64,000 bases of DNA from Bicyclus anynana (GCF_947172395.1 NC_069105.1:5997362-6061361); one strand, 5' to 3'; positions 42,421-54,424 are shown, counted from the first letter of the stretch. Notes: a model not told the origin generated them from the sequence alone. Numbers and translations are program-made.

Positions 42421-42554
42421 CGCCGCTTGGCCAAGTACTTTGCTTGGTTTATGCGGCACAATGCTGAGCTGTTACCTTTTTTCAAGGTTGTGCCAAACAT
42501 AACGAAGTGGTTTTTGATGCTTCAACTACTTTAGTTTTGATTTTCAATAGATCA

Positions 42555-42672
42555 GGTTCGTGTAGAAACCAAAAGGGGTGTGGATTTTCATCCTCCTCCT
42601 AACAAGTTAGCTCGCTTCCATCTTAGAATGCATCATCACTTACCATCAGGTGATATTGTAGTAAAGAATTAA
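42555..42672 (+). mobile_element. SINE-1 3' part
   Basis: GTGTAGAAACCAAAAGGGGT to CATCAGGTGATATTGTAGTA. Confidence 0.65.
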
Positions 42673-42785
42673 AAAAATATATTAGCAATTAGCATTAGGC
42701 TGGCTACTCGTAAAATTGCCTCGGGGATTTTAATACAAAAGAATGTAGTACTACAGAATATACAATAGTACAAGGTAGTCATCAT

Positions 42786-43090
42786 CATTATCAACTCATA
42801 TTCGGCTCACTGCTGATCGAGTCTCCTCTCAGAATGAGAGGGGTTAGGCCAATAGTCCACCACACTAGCCCAATACAGATTGGAAGACTTCACACACGCA
42901 TAGAATTAAGAAAATTCTCTGCTATGCACGTTTTCTCACGATGTTGTCATTCACCGTATGAGACACGTGCCATTTAAATTCTTAAAATGCACACATCTCA
43001 AAAGTTGGAGGTGCATACCCCAGACCGGATTCGAACCCACACCCGCCGGAGTCGGAGGCAGAGGTCATATCCACTGTGCTATCACGGCTA
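42786..43090 (-). mobile_element. SINE-2, full length
   Basis: Complete minus-strand copy; B-box GGTTCGAATCC intact, A-box TAGCACAGTGGATATGACC. Confidence 0.72.
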
Positions 43091-43099
43091 TCACGGTAC

Positions 43100-43185
43100 A
43101 AGGTAATAAACCCTCTTACCTTATGTTAAGTGTTGATGCTGCAGTTTTAGATGGAAGCGGGCTAACTTATTAAGAGTAGGATGAT
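43100..43185 (-). mobile_element. SINE-1 fragment
   Basis: TTATGTTAAGTGTTGATGCT then AGATGGAAGCGGGCTAACTT. Confidence 0.5.
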
Positions 43186-43272
43186 CTTCATAAAACGAGG
43201 TACATCCAACTATCTCAGGCTTTTAGTCTATAAGTAAAGATAAAAAACAACGAATAAATAGAAAAAGTAGAT

Positions 43273-43320
43273 ATGTAGCTACTCTGAATGTAGCTACTCT
43301 GAATGTAGCTACTCTGAATG
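43273..43320. repeat. 15-bp tandem repeat, three units
   Basis: ATGTAGCTACTCTGA three times without mismatch. 43321-43875 is unassigned, apart from a TACC microsatellite near 43665. Confidence 0.8.
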
Positions 43321-43879
43321 TGATACATAGCGACATACCGCGTTTGTATGAAAGATACTCCAGTGGCAAGCTAGCGGAATGAGAAATGCCACTTTAGTAA
43401 ATTGCAGAAGATGAAATGTGGCTGACGTCGGCATTGAATAGAAAAATTGTGATAACAGCAAGAAGCTAGCCAGCTCGCTCGCTGCGATGGAGCTCATAGT
43501 TCAAACATTTTATAGGTAATTGGTACGATTTGAACGAGATAGTTTATTTCAGTTTTTGGTTGAAGTCGAATGAAGTTTTTTGAACGTATCGTTCGTACTT
43601 TCATACCCTTAAATGTTATGTCTTGTAATAATTCTACAAATGGTGTTAAGACTCTGTTGACTGCTACCTACCTACCTACCATAATTTTCTACCACAGATA
43701 TAAGAAGGCAGCATAAATGCTACATATTCTGTACGTACTTAGGTACCTCTATGTCAATGCCCCTAGCATTGACAATTTTTTTCTGTGACACACTCCAGCA
43801 GTCTAATTATTCACTATCTTTGCCGTCTGCTAGGTGACATATACATTAATTGAGTTTCTATGTAACAAAGTTGTAAATT

Positions 43880-44110
43880 CTATTTCGAAGAGCCGATGGA
43901 CTTTAGGGTTCCAAGGTGCTGGAATAGCGTCCCAGCACTGCAAAGCGCAGTGTTTGTCGACCCCACACCAGGTGAACTGACGACATCAAGCGAGTCGCAG
44001 GGATTCGCTGGATGCAGGTGGCTCAGTATCGTGATGTTTGGAAGTCCCTACAAAAAACCAATGTTAACAAATGTTACCCCGTGCTTACTGTTGGATATCA
44101 TCAATAATTA
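43880..44110 (+). pseudogene. RTE-type LINE 3' fragment
   Basis: RRADGL then GSKVLE and RPTPGELTTSSE / GFAGCRWLS with frame changes follow the same pattern as 57373-57650. Confidence 0.6.
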
Positions 44111-44602
44111 GATGACATTATGTCAATTGATTGGATGTTTATTTTAATGGGTTCTTAGGCCAGATTTTATAGGCAGGCCCGTCGCGTGCAAGAAAAAAAA
44201 ATACCAATCAAGTTATGAAATTCCTCAGAGCTTGCGTCTAGTATGAAAGTCGCTTAGGTACCAACTAAGTAGAATGAAACGTCTCTAAATCGACGAGGGT
44301 AATATTTGGACCTCAAAAATGTTCTAAACTGTTTATTTCTAAAATAGTTCTAGCACAGTGTATAAATTCCCCATCTTCTAGTACTGCACTAAAGGTTGTT
44401 CTTGCGTCGGGATATGCAAATAGAAAGAAATCCTCCAACCTCGTTACTCCGAGCTCGCGGAGAGTAGGAAAGTTGCTTACCTCGGAGGATTTAATACGAC
44501 GCTTTGTTGCCACGAGGCACTATGATTTTTTAACTATATTGCAGGTTAAAGTGATCGTGGGTAAGTAATTCGTTTTCTAAAGTTACTCTTCATATTATGA
44601 AC

Positions 44603-44665
44603 TAGCTGACGCCGCGTGGTTCCTGTTCCCGTAGGAATATATCCTAGCCTTCGTCGATAAATGGT
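44603..44665 (-). mobile_element. Helitron 3' end fragment
   Basis: CTAGCTGACGCCGCGTGGTT followed by CCTGTTCCCGTAGGAATA; truncated after 60 bases. Confidence 0.55.
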
Positions 44666-44679
44666 CGTTATCTACTGTC

Positions 44680-44797
44680 TTACGTCTTTACGGTAGGGTA
44701 GTAACTAGCCACGGCCGAAGCCTCCCACCAGCCAGACCTGTCCGTCTCCGTCTTGTAAATCCACCGCGCATACCACTGCGCCACGGAGGTCGTCAAT
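44680..44797 (-). mobile_element. SINE-1 head part
   Basis: Minus strand: CCTCCGTGGCGCAGTGGTAT (A-box) and the GGATTTACAAGACGGAG segment, then GTCTGGCTGGTGGGAGGCTT. The B-box region is deleted. Confidence 0.65.
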
Positions 44798-45199
44798 ATT
44801 CGTCGTCGGAGTCTAGTTAACTACGTTTATATAGAAGCGATGAAAATATAGAAGCAAGACGAATATTGTGTACAAGTTTTCGCAACCGCTCAAACGTTTA
44901 AAAATGAATCACTTCAGACCTTGTCTATCTCACTTTCAGCTAGAGTAACCGTTTCAGCTGTAATTTATTTTTCCATCACATTGGGCATTTTTACATTTTT
45001 ACGCGTACGACACGATGCGACGATACGATATCATATAATCATAAAATAAATAAAATAAAGAGGAGGTACGGAGTTATACTCGTAGCACGTTTTATTATAA
45101 GCAGTTTCGTTAATCACGACATAAGCGACTAAGCACTAGGTGTATGATTGTAGTAAAATATTCTTCAGCGGGGCTATTATCTATACCTATGCATTGCTG

Positions 45200-45340
45200 C
45201 TACCTTAAAGTGTTTTTCAGATAGCATCAGTACGGTGACAGTGGCCTGTATGACGTTCATAATACGTAGTATTATCGTGAATCGTGGCTAGCTTTCCAGA
45301 GTGAAACGAACTGTCACCCGCACCATCCTACATGAAACAA
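45200..45340 (+). repeat. Unclassified repeat U3, copy 2
   Basis: AAAGTGTTTTTCAGATAGCA, TACGGTGACAGTGGCCTGTA and AGAGTGAAACGAACTGTCAC. Confidence 0.6.
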
Positions 45341-45962
45341 AATGTAGTTAGTCTACGCATCTAACTAAAGCGTCGTATCGGACTTAAGCCTCCACTCCAA
45401 AACTGTATAAGCAAGACGATGTCGTATCGTATCGCGTGGCTGTAAAAAGCACACATTGAGTTATTGTTTACATAATTTTCGCGTCGCTGCTCGGACGAGC
45501 GTTTTGGTAAATTATCGCTCAAATCGCTCGCGGTGACGAGCGCACGAGCGGAAAGCCGCTTAAGTTCGGAGCCGCTATCTAGAACAAACGCTTATTTAAT
45601 AAATGTTTGCACGAAATATGAATATGTTTGAACACGCCCGCTTGAACAGGCTTTGTGTTGGTCACACAATACAAATACACAGATGTGAGTAATGTGATTA
45701 CTTCTTTCAAGATTTTACAGTAATTTTGAATGATATAAGGGTTTGTATTAAAATTTTTCATCTGTTAACATTTAGATTTCATTTACGAGAGGTTATGATC
45801 TTCCAATGGCATTGCAAAGTTGTCAAAAAGGTTCTAAGTACTGTGATTATGTAGCTCTGAGGGTGCCCGCATACAGTCAATACTTAATAATATTTGTCAG
45901 TTGTCAATAATATTAACAACATTTATGGTAAGGTTGTCTAAAGTTGTGCCCCCGCAATATGA

Positions 45963-46172
45963 AATGAACCCTGGCTGAGTTTGTTGTGGGCTCTTCTCAG
46001 ACCAAGACCCTTTGGAACCCTCGTTTTTAAGTTTTCGACCAACCATTATCTCCATTATCTAATAAATATTATTACCTGACGTTTTGAAAGTGCTTGTAAA
46101 CTAACTAAACGCGAGCCTATTTGCATTAAAAAAAAAAAACTTAATTGAAATAAATGACCTTGATTTTTGACT
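45963..46172 (+). repeat. CR1/Jockey-like LINE 3' UTR
   Basis: GGCTGAGTTTGTTGTGGGCT, TTTTTAAGTTTTCGACCAAC and GTTTTGAAAGTGCTTGTAAA match the tail of the element at 11975-12505. An A-run inserts late. Confidence 0.6.
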
Positions 46173-46740
46173 CTAACATACTATTAATTCCTTATAACAC
46201 TGAATCGATTTTTGTGAAAATTCTATGAGGCCTTATTTTGTCTGTTCAAGATTCATTCATAAATGTACAAATTAATACATTAGAAAGTATAAATAAAAAA
46301 CAACACGCTTCGAATCGAGAACATCTTTTTTTAACGTCGGTACTAAAATAATTGGACTTCGACGTATTTCTCGGATACAATCTATCAAAAAAAACCCGGA
46401 AAGTAAGCTTAAGATGTACAAATATTCAACACAAATAATCCACCATTAAAGCGATCCATATCTAAGGTTCATCTTGTCTTTTATTGTCGTAAACACAAAA
46501 GTATTACGACGCCTTTGTATCTCAGATTGCAGGATCGGAAAGAGTCACAAAGAATTCGGAAAAGCGTTCAATGAAAATATTTTGTAAATATTTTCAAACG
46601 ACGACGCCCATCATATTTTCCGTGTTTTCTCCAAATGAGAGGGAAACGCAAAGGCTTTGAATAATTTGTTTTGAATTTTCATTAAAAACTGGTGGACGAA
46701 CGTGACTTCATCGGAGTGAAATTCGAATATTTTAATTGGT
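46173..46740. other. Unassigned single-copy stretch
   Basis: Moderate complexity, no gene or repeat seen. Confidence 0.35.
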
Positions 46741-46744
46741 CATC

Positions 46745-47045
46745 ATCATCATTATTAACAACCCATATTCGGCTCACTGTTTAGTACAAGTCTCCTCTCA
46801 GAATGAGAGGGGTTAGGCCTTAGTCCAAACGCGGATTGGCAGACTTCACATACATAGAGAATTAAGAAAATTCTCTAGTATGCAGGTTTCCTCACGATGT
46901 CTTCCTTCACCGTTTAAGACACGTGATATTTAATTTCTTAAAATTCACATAACTGAAACGTTGGAGGTGCATGCCCCGGACCGGATTCGAACCTACGCCC
47001 TCCGAATCGAAGGCAGAAGTCATATCCACTAAGCTATCACGTCTC
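46745..47045 (-). mobile_element. SINE-2, full length
   Basis: Minus strand; A-box TAGCTTAGTGGATATGACT (changed), B-box GGTTCGAATCC intact, complete body. Confidence 0.72.
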
Positions 47046-47093
47046 GTCTTCCGTGCAGGTACTGTGGGTATAACCAACACTATCTAACAACAA

Positions 47094-47245
47094 GCCTCAA
47101 TAGCTCAACGGTAAGAGCGTTTGGACTCATCACTGATGCTGGTTTAATCCTCGCCCCGTTGTCGTATCCACTTCTGGCAGAGTCTTTCCTCTTTAAAGAC
47201 TCTTGTAATGTCAGGCTTCAAGAAACGTTGACCAATATAACAATC
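47094..47245 (+). mobile_element. SINE-3
   Basis: GCCTCAATAGCTCAACGGTA (A-box), damaged B-box (GGTTTAATCC), then GTCGTATCCACTTCTGGCAG and AGTCTTTCCTCTTTAAAGAC. Confidence 0.6.
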
Positions 47246-47374
47246 AGGTTAATGGACTGAGTGAGATCATCAATAGGACAAAAACACAATGATTTAAGGC
47301 ACAAAGATATAAAACGAAGGCATCCTGATTAAGAACGTCGCGAGGTGTTGTAGGGGGTAATCACTGGATTTACA

Positions 47375-47500
47375 GAACCGATTTTAAAAATTCCTTTACT
47401 ATTAGAGAGCCACGTTATTTGTGAGTTTCATAGGCTATATTTTATGCCCATATGATCAGGGAATGAAAACTACGCGGGAGAAACCGAGGGTTTAGTCATT
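47375..47500 (+). mobile_element. Helitron fragment, degenerate
   Basis: CCGATTTTAAAAATTCCTTT, ATAGGCTATATTTTATGCCC and ACTACGCGGGAGAAACC keep the Helitron order; both ends are lost. Confidence 0.45.
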
Positions 47501-47784
47501 AATATTCCGACGAATTCTAATGAGTCGTTTTATCTGTCTCAGTGTTGCCACCCTAATAAATTAATTTTATTAATAAATTCTCGCACGCTTTCCACGAAAC
47601 CCATAAAAACCCTTCCATCGTGGGCCCTTTACTTTATTATTAATATAAACAAATCCGCTTACTATGCTGACCACGCCTCATCGCCGCAGCCTCTGGCTAT
47701 TGTGGGGTTATGTCCGGGGCTAGGGTTAAAACAATATTATATTTACGGTCATGGAAGATTATTCTAAAGGTGCTGATAGACTTG
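47501..47784. other. Unassigned block
   Basis: GC-richer, single-copy looking (ACCACGCCTCATCGCCGCAG). No gene. Confidence 0.3.
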
Positions 47785-48305
47785 AGAGCCGTGATAGCTC
47801 AGTGAATATGATCTCTGTCTCCGATTCCGGAGAGTGTGTAGTGGAGTGGCCCGAAGTATATTTTAGAATGGAGCGAGATACAATTATGGCGCCTCTCCTG
47901 TTTGTTTCCTAATAATAATAATTATATACCTATACCAATTGTGAGTGCAAAGTAAGTATGGAACGTGAAGATCTCGACCATACTCTGGAGTGACCAACGT
48001 ATTTTACCATATTTTAGGCGCCCTCTAGGATTTGGCGCCTGGAGCGACTGCTCCGTTCGCCGTATGGGCGGGCCAGCCCTGGGTGTGGGTTCGAATCCGG
48101 TCCAGAGCATGCCCCTCTAACTTTGCAGTTATGTGCATTTTAAAAAATTAAATATCACGTGTCTCAAACGGTGAAGGAAAACGTCGTGAGGAAACCTGAA
48201 TACCAGAGAATTTTCTTAATTGTCTGCGTGTGTGAAGTCTGCCAATCCGCATTGGGCCAGCATGTGGACTATTAGCCTAGCCCCTCTCATTCTGAGAGGA
48301 GACTA
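47785..48305 (+). mobile_element. SINE-2 split by an insertion between A- and B-box
   Basis: A-box TAGCTCAGTGAATATGATC near 47796; B-box GGTTCGAATCC near 48088. About 245 bases (roughly 47840-48083), bordered by GTGTG on each side, separate them. The body continues normally after the B-box. Confidence 0.65.
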
Positions 48306-48361
48306 AACAATAAAAAAAATTTCATTTTCATACAAAGTAATTCAAATAATTCCGACTATCC

Positions 48362-48416
48362 AATGCAAGGATAGATAAAGGCGTGTGTTACATACGCCTT
48401 TATGTATCCTTGCATT
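48362..48416. repeat. Inverted repeat, 23-bp arms
   Basis: AATGCAAGGATAGATAAAGG pairs with its mirror after a loop of about nine bases; one or two mismatches. Confidence 0.65.
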
Positions 48417-48469
48417 TTAAAATACATACATAACACTTAGCTACGTCATAATTTTAAAGAAGCGTATGA

Positions 48470-48608
48470 GGGACACATTTTAAGATCTATTTACATATGA
48501 AATATTATTAATTTTGGAACACAATATGTTCCTTGAACATTTTTAACTAATTTTCGGTAAAAAATCTAACCCCAGAGTTATGGGAAATACTCCCCAGCAC
48601 CCTGTATA
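48470..48608 (+). repeat. Dispersed repeat, copy 2
   Basis: Matches 36560-36655 (ATGTTCCTTGAACATTTTTA, CCAGAGTTATGGGAAATACT, CACCCTGTATA). Confidence 0.5.
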
Positions 48609-48825
48609 AGATCATTGATCATAAGTTAACTTTTATGGTCTCAAATAAGCCGTGCGAGTACGAGCCGTGTGACAAGTGAAATATGTCAGGCCCGTGCGAG
48701 CGAGCGTGGCGATTGCCTTCGACGTGGACCCTAGTTTTATTGGCCAATACTTTTACGTGGAGTACTGGCTCGGTAAAACTATCTAGCTTATTCTAAAGAC
48801 CACGTTTTCTATTTATTTATGACCT

Positions 48826-49035
48826 CTGCCTCCAACTTTTCAGTTGTGTGCATTTTAAGAAATTAAATATCACGTGTCTCAAACGGTGAAGGAAATACAT
48901 CGTGAGGAAACCTGCATACCAGAGAATTTTCTCAATTCTCTGCGTGTGTGAAGTCTGCCAATCCGCATTGGGCCAGCGTGGTGGACTTTTGGCCTAACTC
49001 CTCTTATTCTGAAAGGAGACTCGAGCTCAGGTTAA
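48826..49035 (+). mobile_element. SINE-2, B-box segment deleted
   Basis: GACCTCTGCCTCCAACTTTT shows the head joined directly to the body, with the B-box segment deleted. The tail is followed by a GAT microsatellite at 49041-49069. Confidence 0.65.
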
Positions 49036-49084
49036 TAATGTGGTGATGATGATGATGATGATGATGATACCATAAAACGGGCAA

Positions 49085-49290
49085 AGCACGTAGATCGACG
49101 AGCCGAAAGACATTGTGGTCCAAAGGTGTTGGAATGGCAACCCTACACCGGTCAGTGCAGTGTTGGTCGACCCCTTTATAGGTGGATCAGTGATGTAAAG
49201 CAAGTTACAGGGACCTGCTTGATACTGGTGTTTGGAAGTCTCTTCAAGAATATGTCCAGCAGTGGACGTCCATCGGCTAATAATGATAAT
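49085..49290 (+). pseudogene. RTE-type LINE 3' end
   Basis: VLEWQPYTGQCSVGRP then RWISDVKQVTGT, and with a frameshift SLQEYVQQWTSIG, followed by an AATGATAATGA tail. Confidence 0.65.
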
Positions 49291-50137
49291 GACGTGTTTA
49301 AGTACAGTTTAATTTTTTCTCTAATTTATTTAATTCTCCTTTTTTTAATTTTTAACAACGATATTCATGGAAAATATAATACAAAACACGATTAAAAAAT
49401 TTATAAAAATAGTTTAGTAATTTTAATTTTAAGAAAACTCAAGACGTGGATTTAAAACTAAAAACACCAATTTGAAAAAATGTAACCAAATTAAACTCTT
49501 GAATGGTAGATTATAGTAACAGCACCTTGAGCAATCCCAGATAACATGACATACATGCATAAAATATTTTTCAAAATCGGTTCACTAGATCGAGAGATTA
49601 TCTCACAACACAACCACACAAATTTAACCACTTTATAATATTAGTATAGATATAGTTTTAAACAAACAAGGAAACTAAATAACTTAATTGTACCTCAAAC
49701 CAAAAACTTCAGAATACACCAAACAACTTAACCAATAGACCAACGAAGCATATTTCAACAATAGCTCTAAATAGTTTTCACTTCCCCGGAGAATATCGAC
49801 ACTACCATTATATTAACGACCTTTTTAACGTTACTTATCAATTACTGTAATGGACTCCTCGTCAGTCGATAGCTATAGCGATAATTGTTGTACGTACACT
49901 AGTTTTTGAACATGTCTTTGCTTGTGTGCGTGCAGATAGTCACTACAAACAGCCATGACTTAGTAGTGTCAGCCACTGACGATCACATTAGCTTGAGATC
50001 CGATAAAACTGATCGTGTGTTGATCGCGATGTCCATGACATCATCATCATCATCAAAGCGTTTCAGGCATGTGAGCTTAATTGATCGTCAGTGGCTGAAC
50101 AAAAATTTATATGACAGAACAAACTTTGTTCTTCTAT
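49291..50137. other. AT-rich stretch with a Helitron end remnant
   Basis: TTTCAAAATCGGTTCACTAG to TATAATATTAGTATAGATAT (49565-49660) is a worn Helitron 5' part, minus strand. The rest is unassigned. Confidence 0.4.
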
Positions 50138-50527
50138 ACAGGGTGATTCGGTCTTTAGTGCGGATATTTTTTTTCGTGGTTCTGTATCATTAATAGAATA
50201 TAAATCTACAAACATTTCGATACATTTTATGTAATTTTTTTTTTAATTTATGTCTCTAAAATAACAAAATAATGTACATATTATTACTAAACAAGATATA
50301 TTCAGCTTAAAAGTGATCTGGTGACGTTCTTTAGGTATCAAACGAAAATAAAATAAACGCACAATAGGGTGACCCTAAAATTCTGTTCAAAAGTAAATAA
50401 CTTTAGCTAACGATAATTTTGTTATTTTTGAGTTAAAAAAAAAAAGAAAAAATACGTGATCATTAAATTTTGTTTATGTACAAAATATAAAAATATCCGC
50501 ACTAAAAAAATTTTCTTCCTGTATAAA
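50138..50527. mobile_element. TIR element with TA target (mariner/Tc1-like MITE)
   Basis: TATACAGGGTGATTC then TTTAGTGCGGATATTTTT at the left is mirrored by AAAATATCCGCACTAAAAAA and CTTCCTGTATA at the right. About 390 bases, AT-rich, non-coding. Confidence 0.65.
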
Positions 50528-50639
50528 TTTTAATCAAACAAATATACTGAAATTGCAACCAAAAATAGGAGTATGGGGGTCAAAAATACTTTAAGATCTC
50601 ACACTCGATTAATATATCTATATTAATACTCGTATTCAA

Positions 50640-50965
50640 ATTTTTAAAACTGTAATTCTAAAAAATTAAGGACTTTCCATACCATTTTCTTATTTTATTT
50701 TCGCAATAAAAAGTATCCTATAACCTTCTCCGTATTATGGTTTTAAACCGTGCCAAGTTTCATTTGAATTCATTCAGTAGTTTCAACGTGATGCCCGGTC
50801 AACAAAATCACAGACAGACAGACAGACAAAAAATCGAAAAAAAAAATATTTTTGGCTTCAGTATCGATTATACATATAATGCCCTGCAACAAAAATTTTC
50901 AAAATATCTTCAATGTACAGAATTTGACCTGTTACAGTTTTATTATAAGTATAGATATATGTATA
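50640..50965 (-). mobile_element. Helitron-like repeat, related copy 1
   Basis: CTTCTCCGTATTATGGTTTT, AAACCGTGCCAAGTTTCATT and GCCCTGCAACAAAAATTTTC match 54425-54660. It includes a GACA microsatellite. Confidence 0.5.
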
Positions 50966-51154
50966 GATGTCTTAGACCATTTGTAGATATAGATCTAAAT
51001 AAAACTGACTGTTTGTCTAAGATTGTAAAATAACTGTGTTTTCTTAAGAACATTTAGTTATGCAATCTGAATGCTGGATCAATTTTAATGAGAGACTGTA
51101 ACTGGAAGATAGAGGAAGTTATTGAGCAACATATAGGTATGCTACCTACTTCTT

Positions 51155-51312
51155 AAATCGAAAAAATCCACAGTTCGCGTGGGATTTGTAAAAAACTCAA
51201 GTTCGCGCGGACGAAGTCGCTGGCGTTGCCTAGAATTAAATAATATATTAAATTAAAAAGTACTTGTGAACTAAGCCCACTTGAAATGAACGAATTTGAA
51301 TTTGAAAATGAA
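51155..51312 (+). mobile_element. Helitron 3' end followed by a LINE tail
   Basis: GCGCGGACGAAGTCGCTGGC up to CTAG (51232) is a Helitron end. AAAGTACTTGTGAACTAAGC with a GAATTTGAATTTGAA end is a CR1/Jockey-like tail. Confidence 0.5.
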
Positions 51313-51800
51313 TTACCCGTTGCGTGGTGGTACAACGCGAACGCCTTAATTTCAATGTTCAAAGTTTCCCATTGTCCACAGAATATAATCCGGCCTCGAA
51401 AGCGAGCGAATTAGGGGGCGCGCGAATGACCTGGATCTCTATTGGTTTTAACCTCTTTTGTATAATTTTAGCCGACACAAAACGGGGGTATATTCATCAG
51501 TATAATATTAGGAGTGATTTATTCGCTTAATAAAAATAACCTGAACAATTAGGACTTGAACTGCGAAGATGTGCAAGTCAGTTTTCGTTCTTTCGGTTTC
51601 ACTACCACCTTCATCGTAGCTTATTCTATTCCTCTTACATAAACTCTAAACATCAACTCTTATTCCGTCTTCTTGTCTTTTATACTAATTTTTTTATAGG
51701 GCAGTAGTATATGTAATCACGCCTGATGGTGAAGATGCAGCCTATGGTTGAACGAGCTTGCCTAAAAGGTCACTCTTGACTTGAAGATAACCACGTTGTA
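51313..51800. other. Unassigned stretch
   Basis: GCGAGCGAATTAGGGGGCGC is a small GC-rich block. ATCACGCCTGATGGTGAAGA near 51718 is weakly SINE-like. No gene. Confidence 0.3.
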
Positions 51801-51819
51801 GTGTAGGTAGTGATGATCT

Positions 51820-52150
51820 ACGGACTATGGACCTAATAAGAAGGCTAAAAGTCACTCAGCGGGCGATGGAGCGAGCTATGTATGAAGCTTCTCTGCGTGA
51901 TAGAATCAGAAATGATTAAATCCTCAAAAGAATTAAGGTCATCGACTTGGTTCATTGAGTCGCGAAGCTACAATGTACAGAGCAGATAGTTCATACGGTG
52001 GATGGATGGGGTCCCAAGGTGTTGGAAATGGCGACCACGCACCGGAAAGTGCAGTATTGTTGACGCCCCAACAGGTGGACTGACGACATGAAGCTGGATT
52101 CAAGCGGCTCAGAATCGTGGTGATTTGAAGTCCCTGCAGTGAACGTCTAT
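51820..52150 (+). pseudogene. RTE-type LINE C-terminal end
   Basis: RRLKVTQRAMERAMYEASLR then DRIRND and stop, later GPKVLEMATTH and RWTDDMK. Several stops and frameshifts. Confidence 0.7.
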
Positions 52151-52760
52151 TAGCTGTTACGCTAACCTTTGACGATCAATTATTCCCACGTTTCTGCAAC
52201 ATCCACCGCTATCACTGATCGTGTGTTGGTCGCTGCTTGCATGATGGTTCGACTTGAGTTAAAAATACTTTTTTTCCTGCCCTGCTGTCTGTTGGTGTCG
52301 TTATCGATGATTATGATGATGAGGGTAAGGTGGAAGGGAAAACGGAAGCTTTAAGCACTAGAACTGTATGTGTGCATACATAATACTTTTATTTTTACCT
52401 GACTGTAAGCAGGGTTATGGTTTTTAATGTGTTCTTCAATTTTCATTTAAATTCCACGCATTTTTTTACGAAACAAGCAAAACCTTGACGAAAATTTACA
52501 ACCTACAGTTACCTTACAACACGGGTGCACTCAAAAACATCATCCCTTTGTAAAGTCGGTAAAAAACCCTCTTTCAGCGATCAAGTCCGGTACAAGAGGG
52601 CGGTGTTAAAATATTCTCTCATTCATTCGCGTTGTCAAGTCTCTCAGCTCTTAAGTGCGTCTCCATTTTTTTCCGCCTTTCAATCTATTATTATCGGCAC
52701 AGGGCAGCGCAGACATCAGATACGACTTTTTAAAAAGAAAATCTAACCGTTTTATTTATT
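52151..52760. other. Unassigned stretch with a possible regulatory block
   Basis: 52520-52740 is single-copy looking and GC-richer than its surroundings. ORFs here show no domain. Confidence 0.3.
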
Positions 52761-52761
52761 A

Positions 52762-52955
52762 CACTAGCAGACGCGCCGCGGTTTCATCTGCGTAGTTCCC
52801 ATTCCCGTGAAACTATAGGGATAAAATATAACACAAATAACGTGACTTTCTAGTGGTAAAAGAATTTTCAAAATCAGTTTAGTAGATGCAAATATTACCC
52901 CCTACAATACCACAAACATTACTTCTATAAAATATTAGAAGTAGACTTGCGAAAC
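52762..52955 (-). mobile_element. Lep1-like Helitron, diverged
   Basis: CTAGCAGACGCGCCGCGGTT at left; TTCTATAAAATATTAGAAGT at right. Confidence 0.6.
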
Positions 52956-53576
52956 CGACAGACGTGCTGACGGAACCATTAATTTTATGGTATAATATAA
53001 GTTCCGAGATATCATCAATAAAACCTACAAACGAGGAAATTGGCATCTTGAGTTATAAATTGTTTAACTAACCCGAATTTTTCGGGAAAAATATGGCTTC
53101 AAACATCATAAGCCCCTTAAAATAGAATCAGTATTTTTTAAACACTCGTAAAATACGAGTAGGTACTTAACATTGTACATATGTGAGCCAATTTTGAACT
53201 TTCCCATTTTCGATGTCAGCTACCTTTTATAAATTTATTAAATTTTGGGCGAAATATTAATTACTATTTATTATAAAATCAATTTATTGATAATATTTTA
53301 AATTGATTTCATAATAATTGGCATGAAATGTTAAGTTTAATTTCGATTAAAAATTCATTCGTCTACGGTGCCTGAATTTTCTTGTCTGCATTTTCTCTCA
53401 GTAATAAAATTGCGTCATAGTGTCATAAATGTATAGAATAGTCGCTTTAAGACTTCTTTTACTCAAGAGACTTCTACAAAAGGAGACATTTCCATTTATC
53501 TTACATAACTAGTACTACTCTACAGAAATAGGTTACGAACACTGTCCGAAAGATTTACAAGGAAACATACTTCTAA
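52956..53576. other. AT-rich stretch
   Basis: Nothing recognised. Confidence 0.35.
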
Positions 53577-53745
53577 ATATTATAGAGGTAAGATTTAATT
53601 TTTTCGTTTGCTATGAATAGGCATCGAAACAGCTAGGCCGATTTAAAAAATTCTTTCACCAGCTACATTATCAGCGAGTAACGCATGCTATATTTTTATC
53701 TCCGTATTCCCACGGCAACGAGATCTACGCAGTTAAAACTGGACA
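53577..53745 (+). mobile_element. Helitron, degenerate
   Basis: ATATTATAGAGGTAAGATTT at left and TCTCCGTATTCCCACGGCAA near the right. Confidence 0.5.
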
Positions 53746-53794
53746 CAGGTCTCTTTGTGTGATAAGGATACAAACGTTAGAAGAAATACCATTG

Positions 53795-54012
53795 ATACGC
53801 CCGCGATTTCGTTCGCGTGGAATTCAGTTCCTCACAAATCCCGCGGGAACCATGAATTTTTCCGGGATAAAAAGTAGCCTATGTGTTAATCCAATGTAAA
53901 ATCTATTTCCATTTAAAATTTCAGCCAAATCGCTTCAGTAGCCGCAGCGCAAATAATGATCAAACATACACACTAACACACAAACTTTCGCCATAACAAT
54001 ATTAGTGAGATT
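53795..54012 (-). mobile_element. Lep1-like Helitron
   Basis: ACGCCCGCGATTTCGTTCGC at left; ATAACAATATTAGTGAG at right. The terminal CTAG is lost. Confidence 0.65.
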
Positions 54013-54424
54013 AGGAAACAAATAATAAAGCAAAGGGTCACTCCCGACCTTCTGTAATGAATTCTGATAATTATGGTGGAATGGATATCTTTTGTTGGAA
54101 CTACGCCCGAGTTTTGAATCCGAGATTTTAATTTAGTCAATTAAGGAACTTCGAAATAATAAACAAAACATTTCAAGCATGAAACCATCCACAGTTAAGG
54201 ATAATTCAATTATAACAGATTTGATATCTATTTGCCACCCACTTTCAACAGCACTTCCCTTGCAATGGGTTTTATTTCGGACAAATGTTTAAAAAAAGAC
54301 ATGGCTGAAGACACAGGTGCTTACATTTTAGACACCATGGCTACCACCACATATGAAATTATAAGTGAATCGATGAGTCTAGTGACAAACTCATTCACTG
54401 TTACTCAACTCACTTATTTGGTAC

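Noticed and set aside
43273..43320. CRISPR-like direct repeats
   Set aside because: 15-bp units without spacers in a eukaryotic sequence; a simple tandem repeat.
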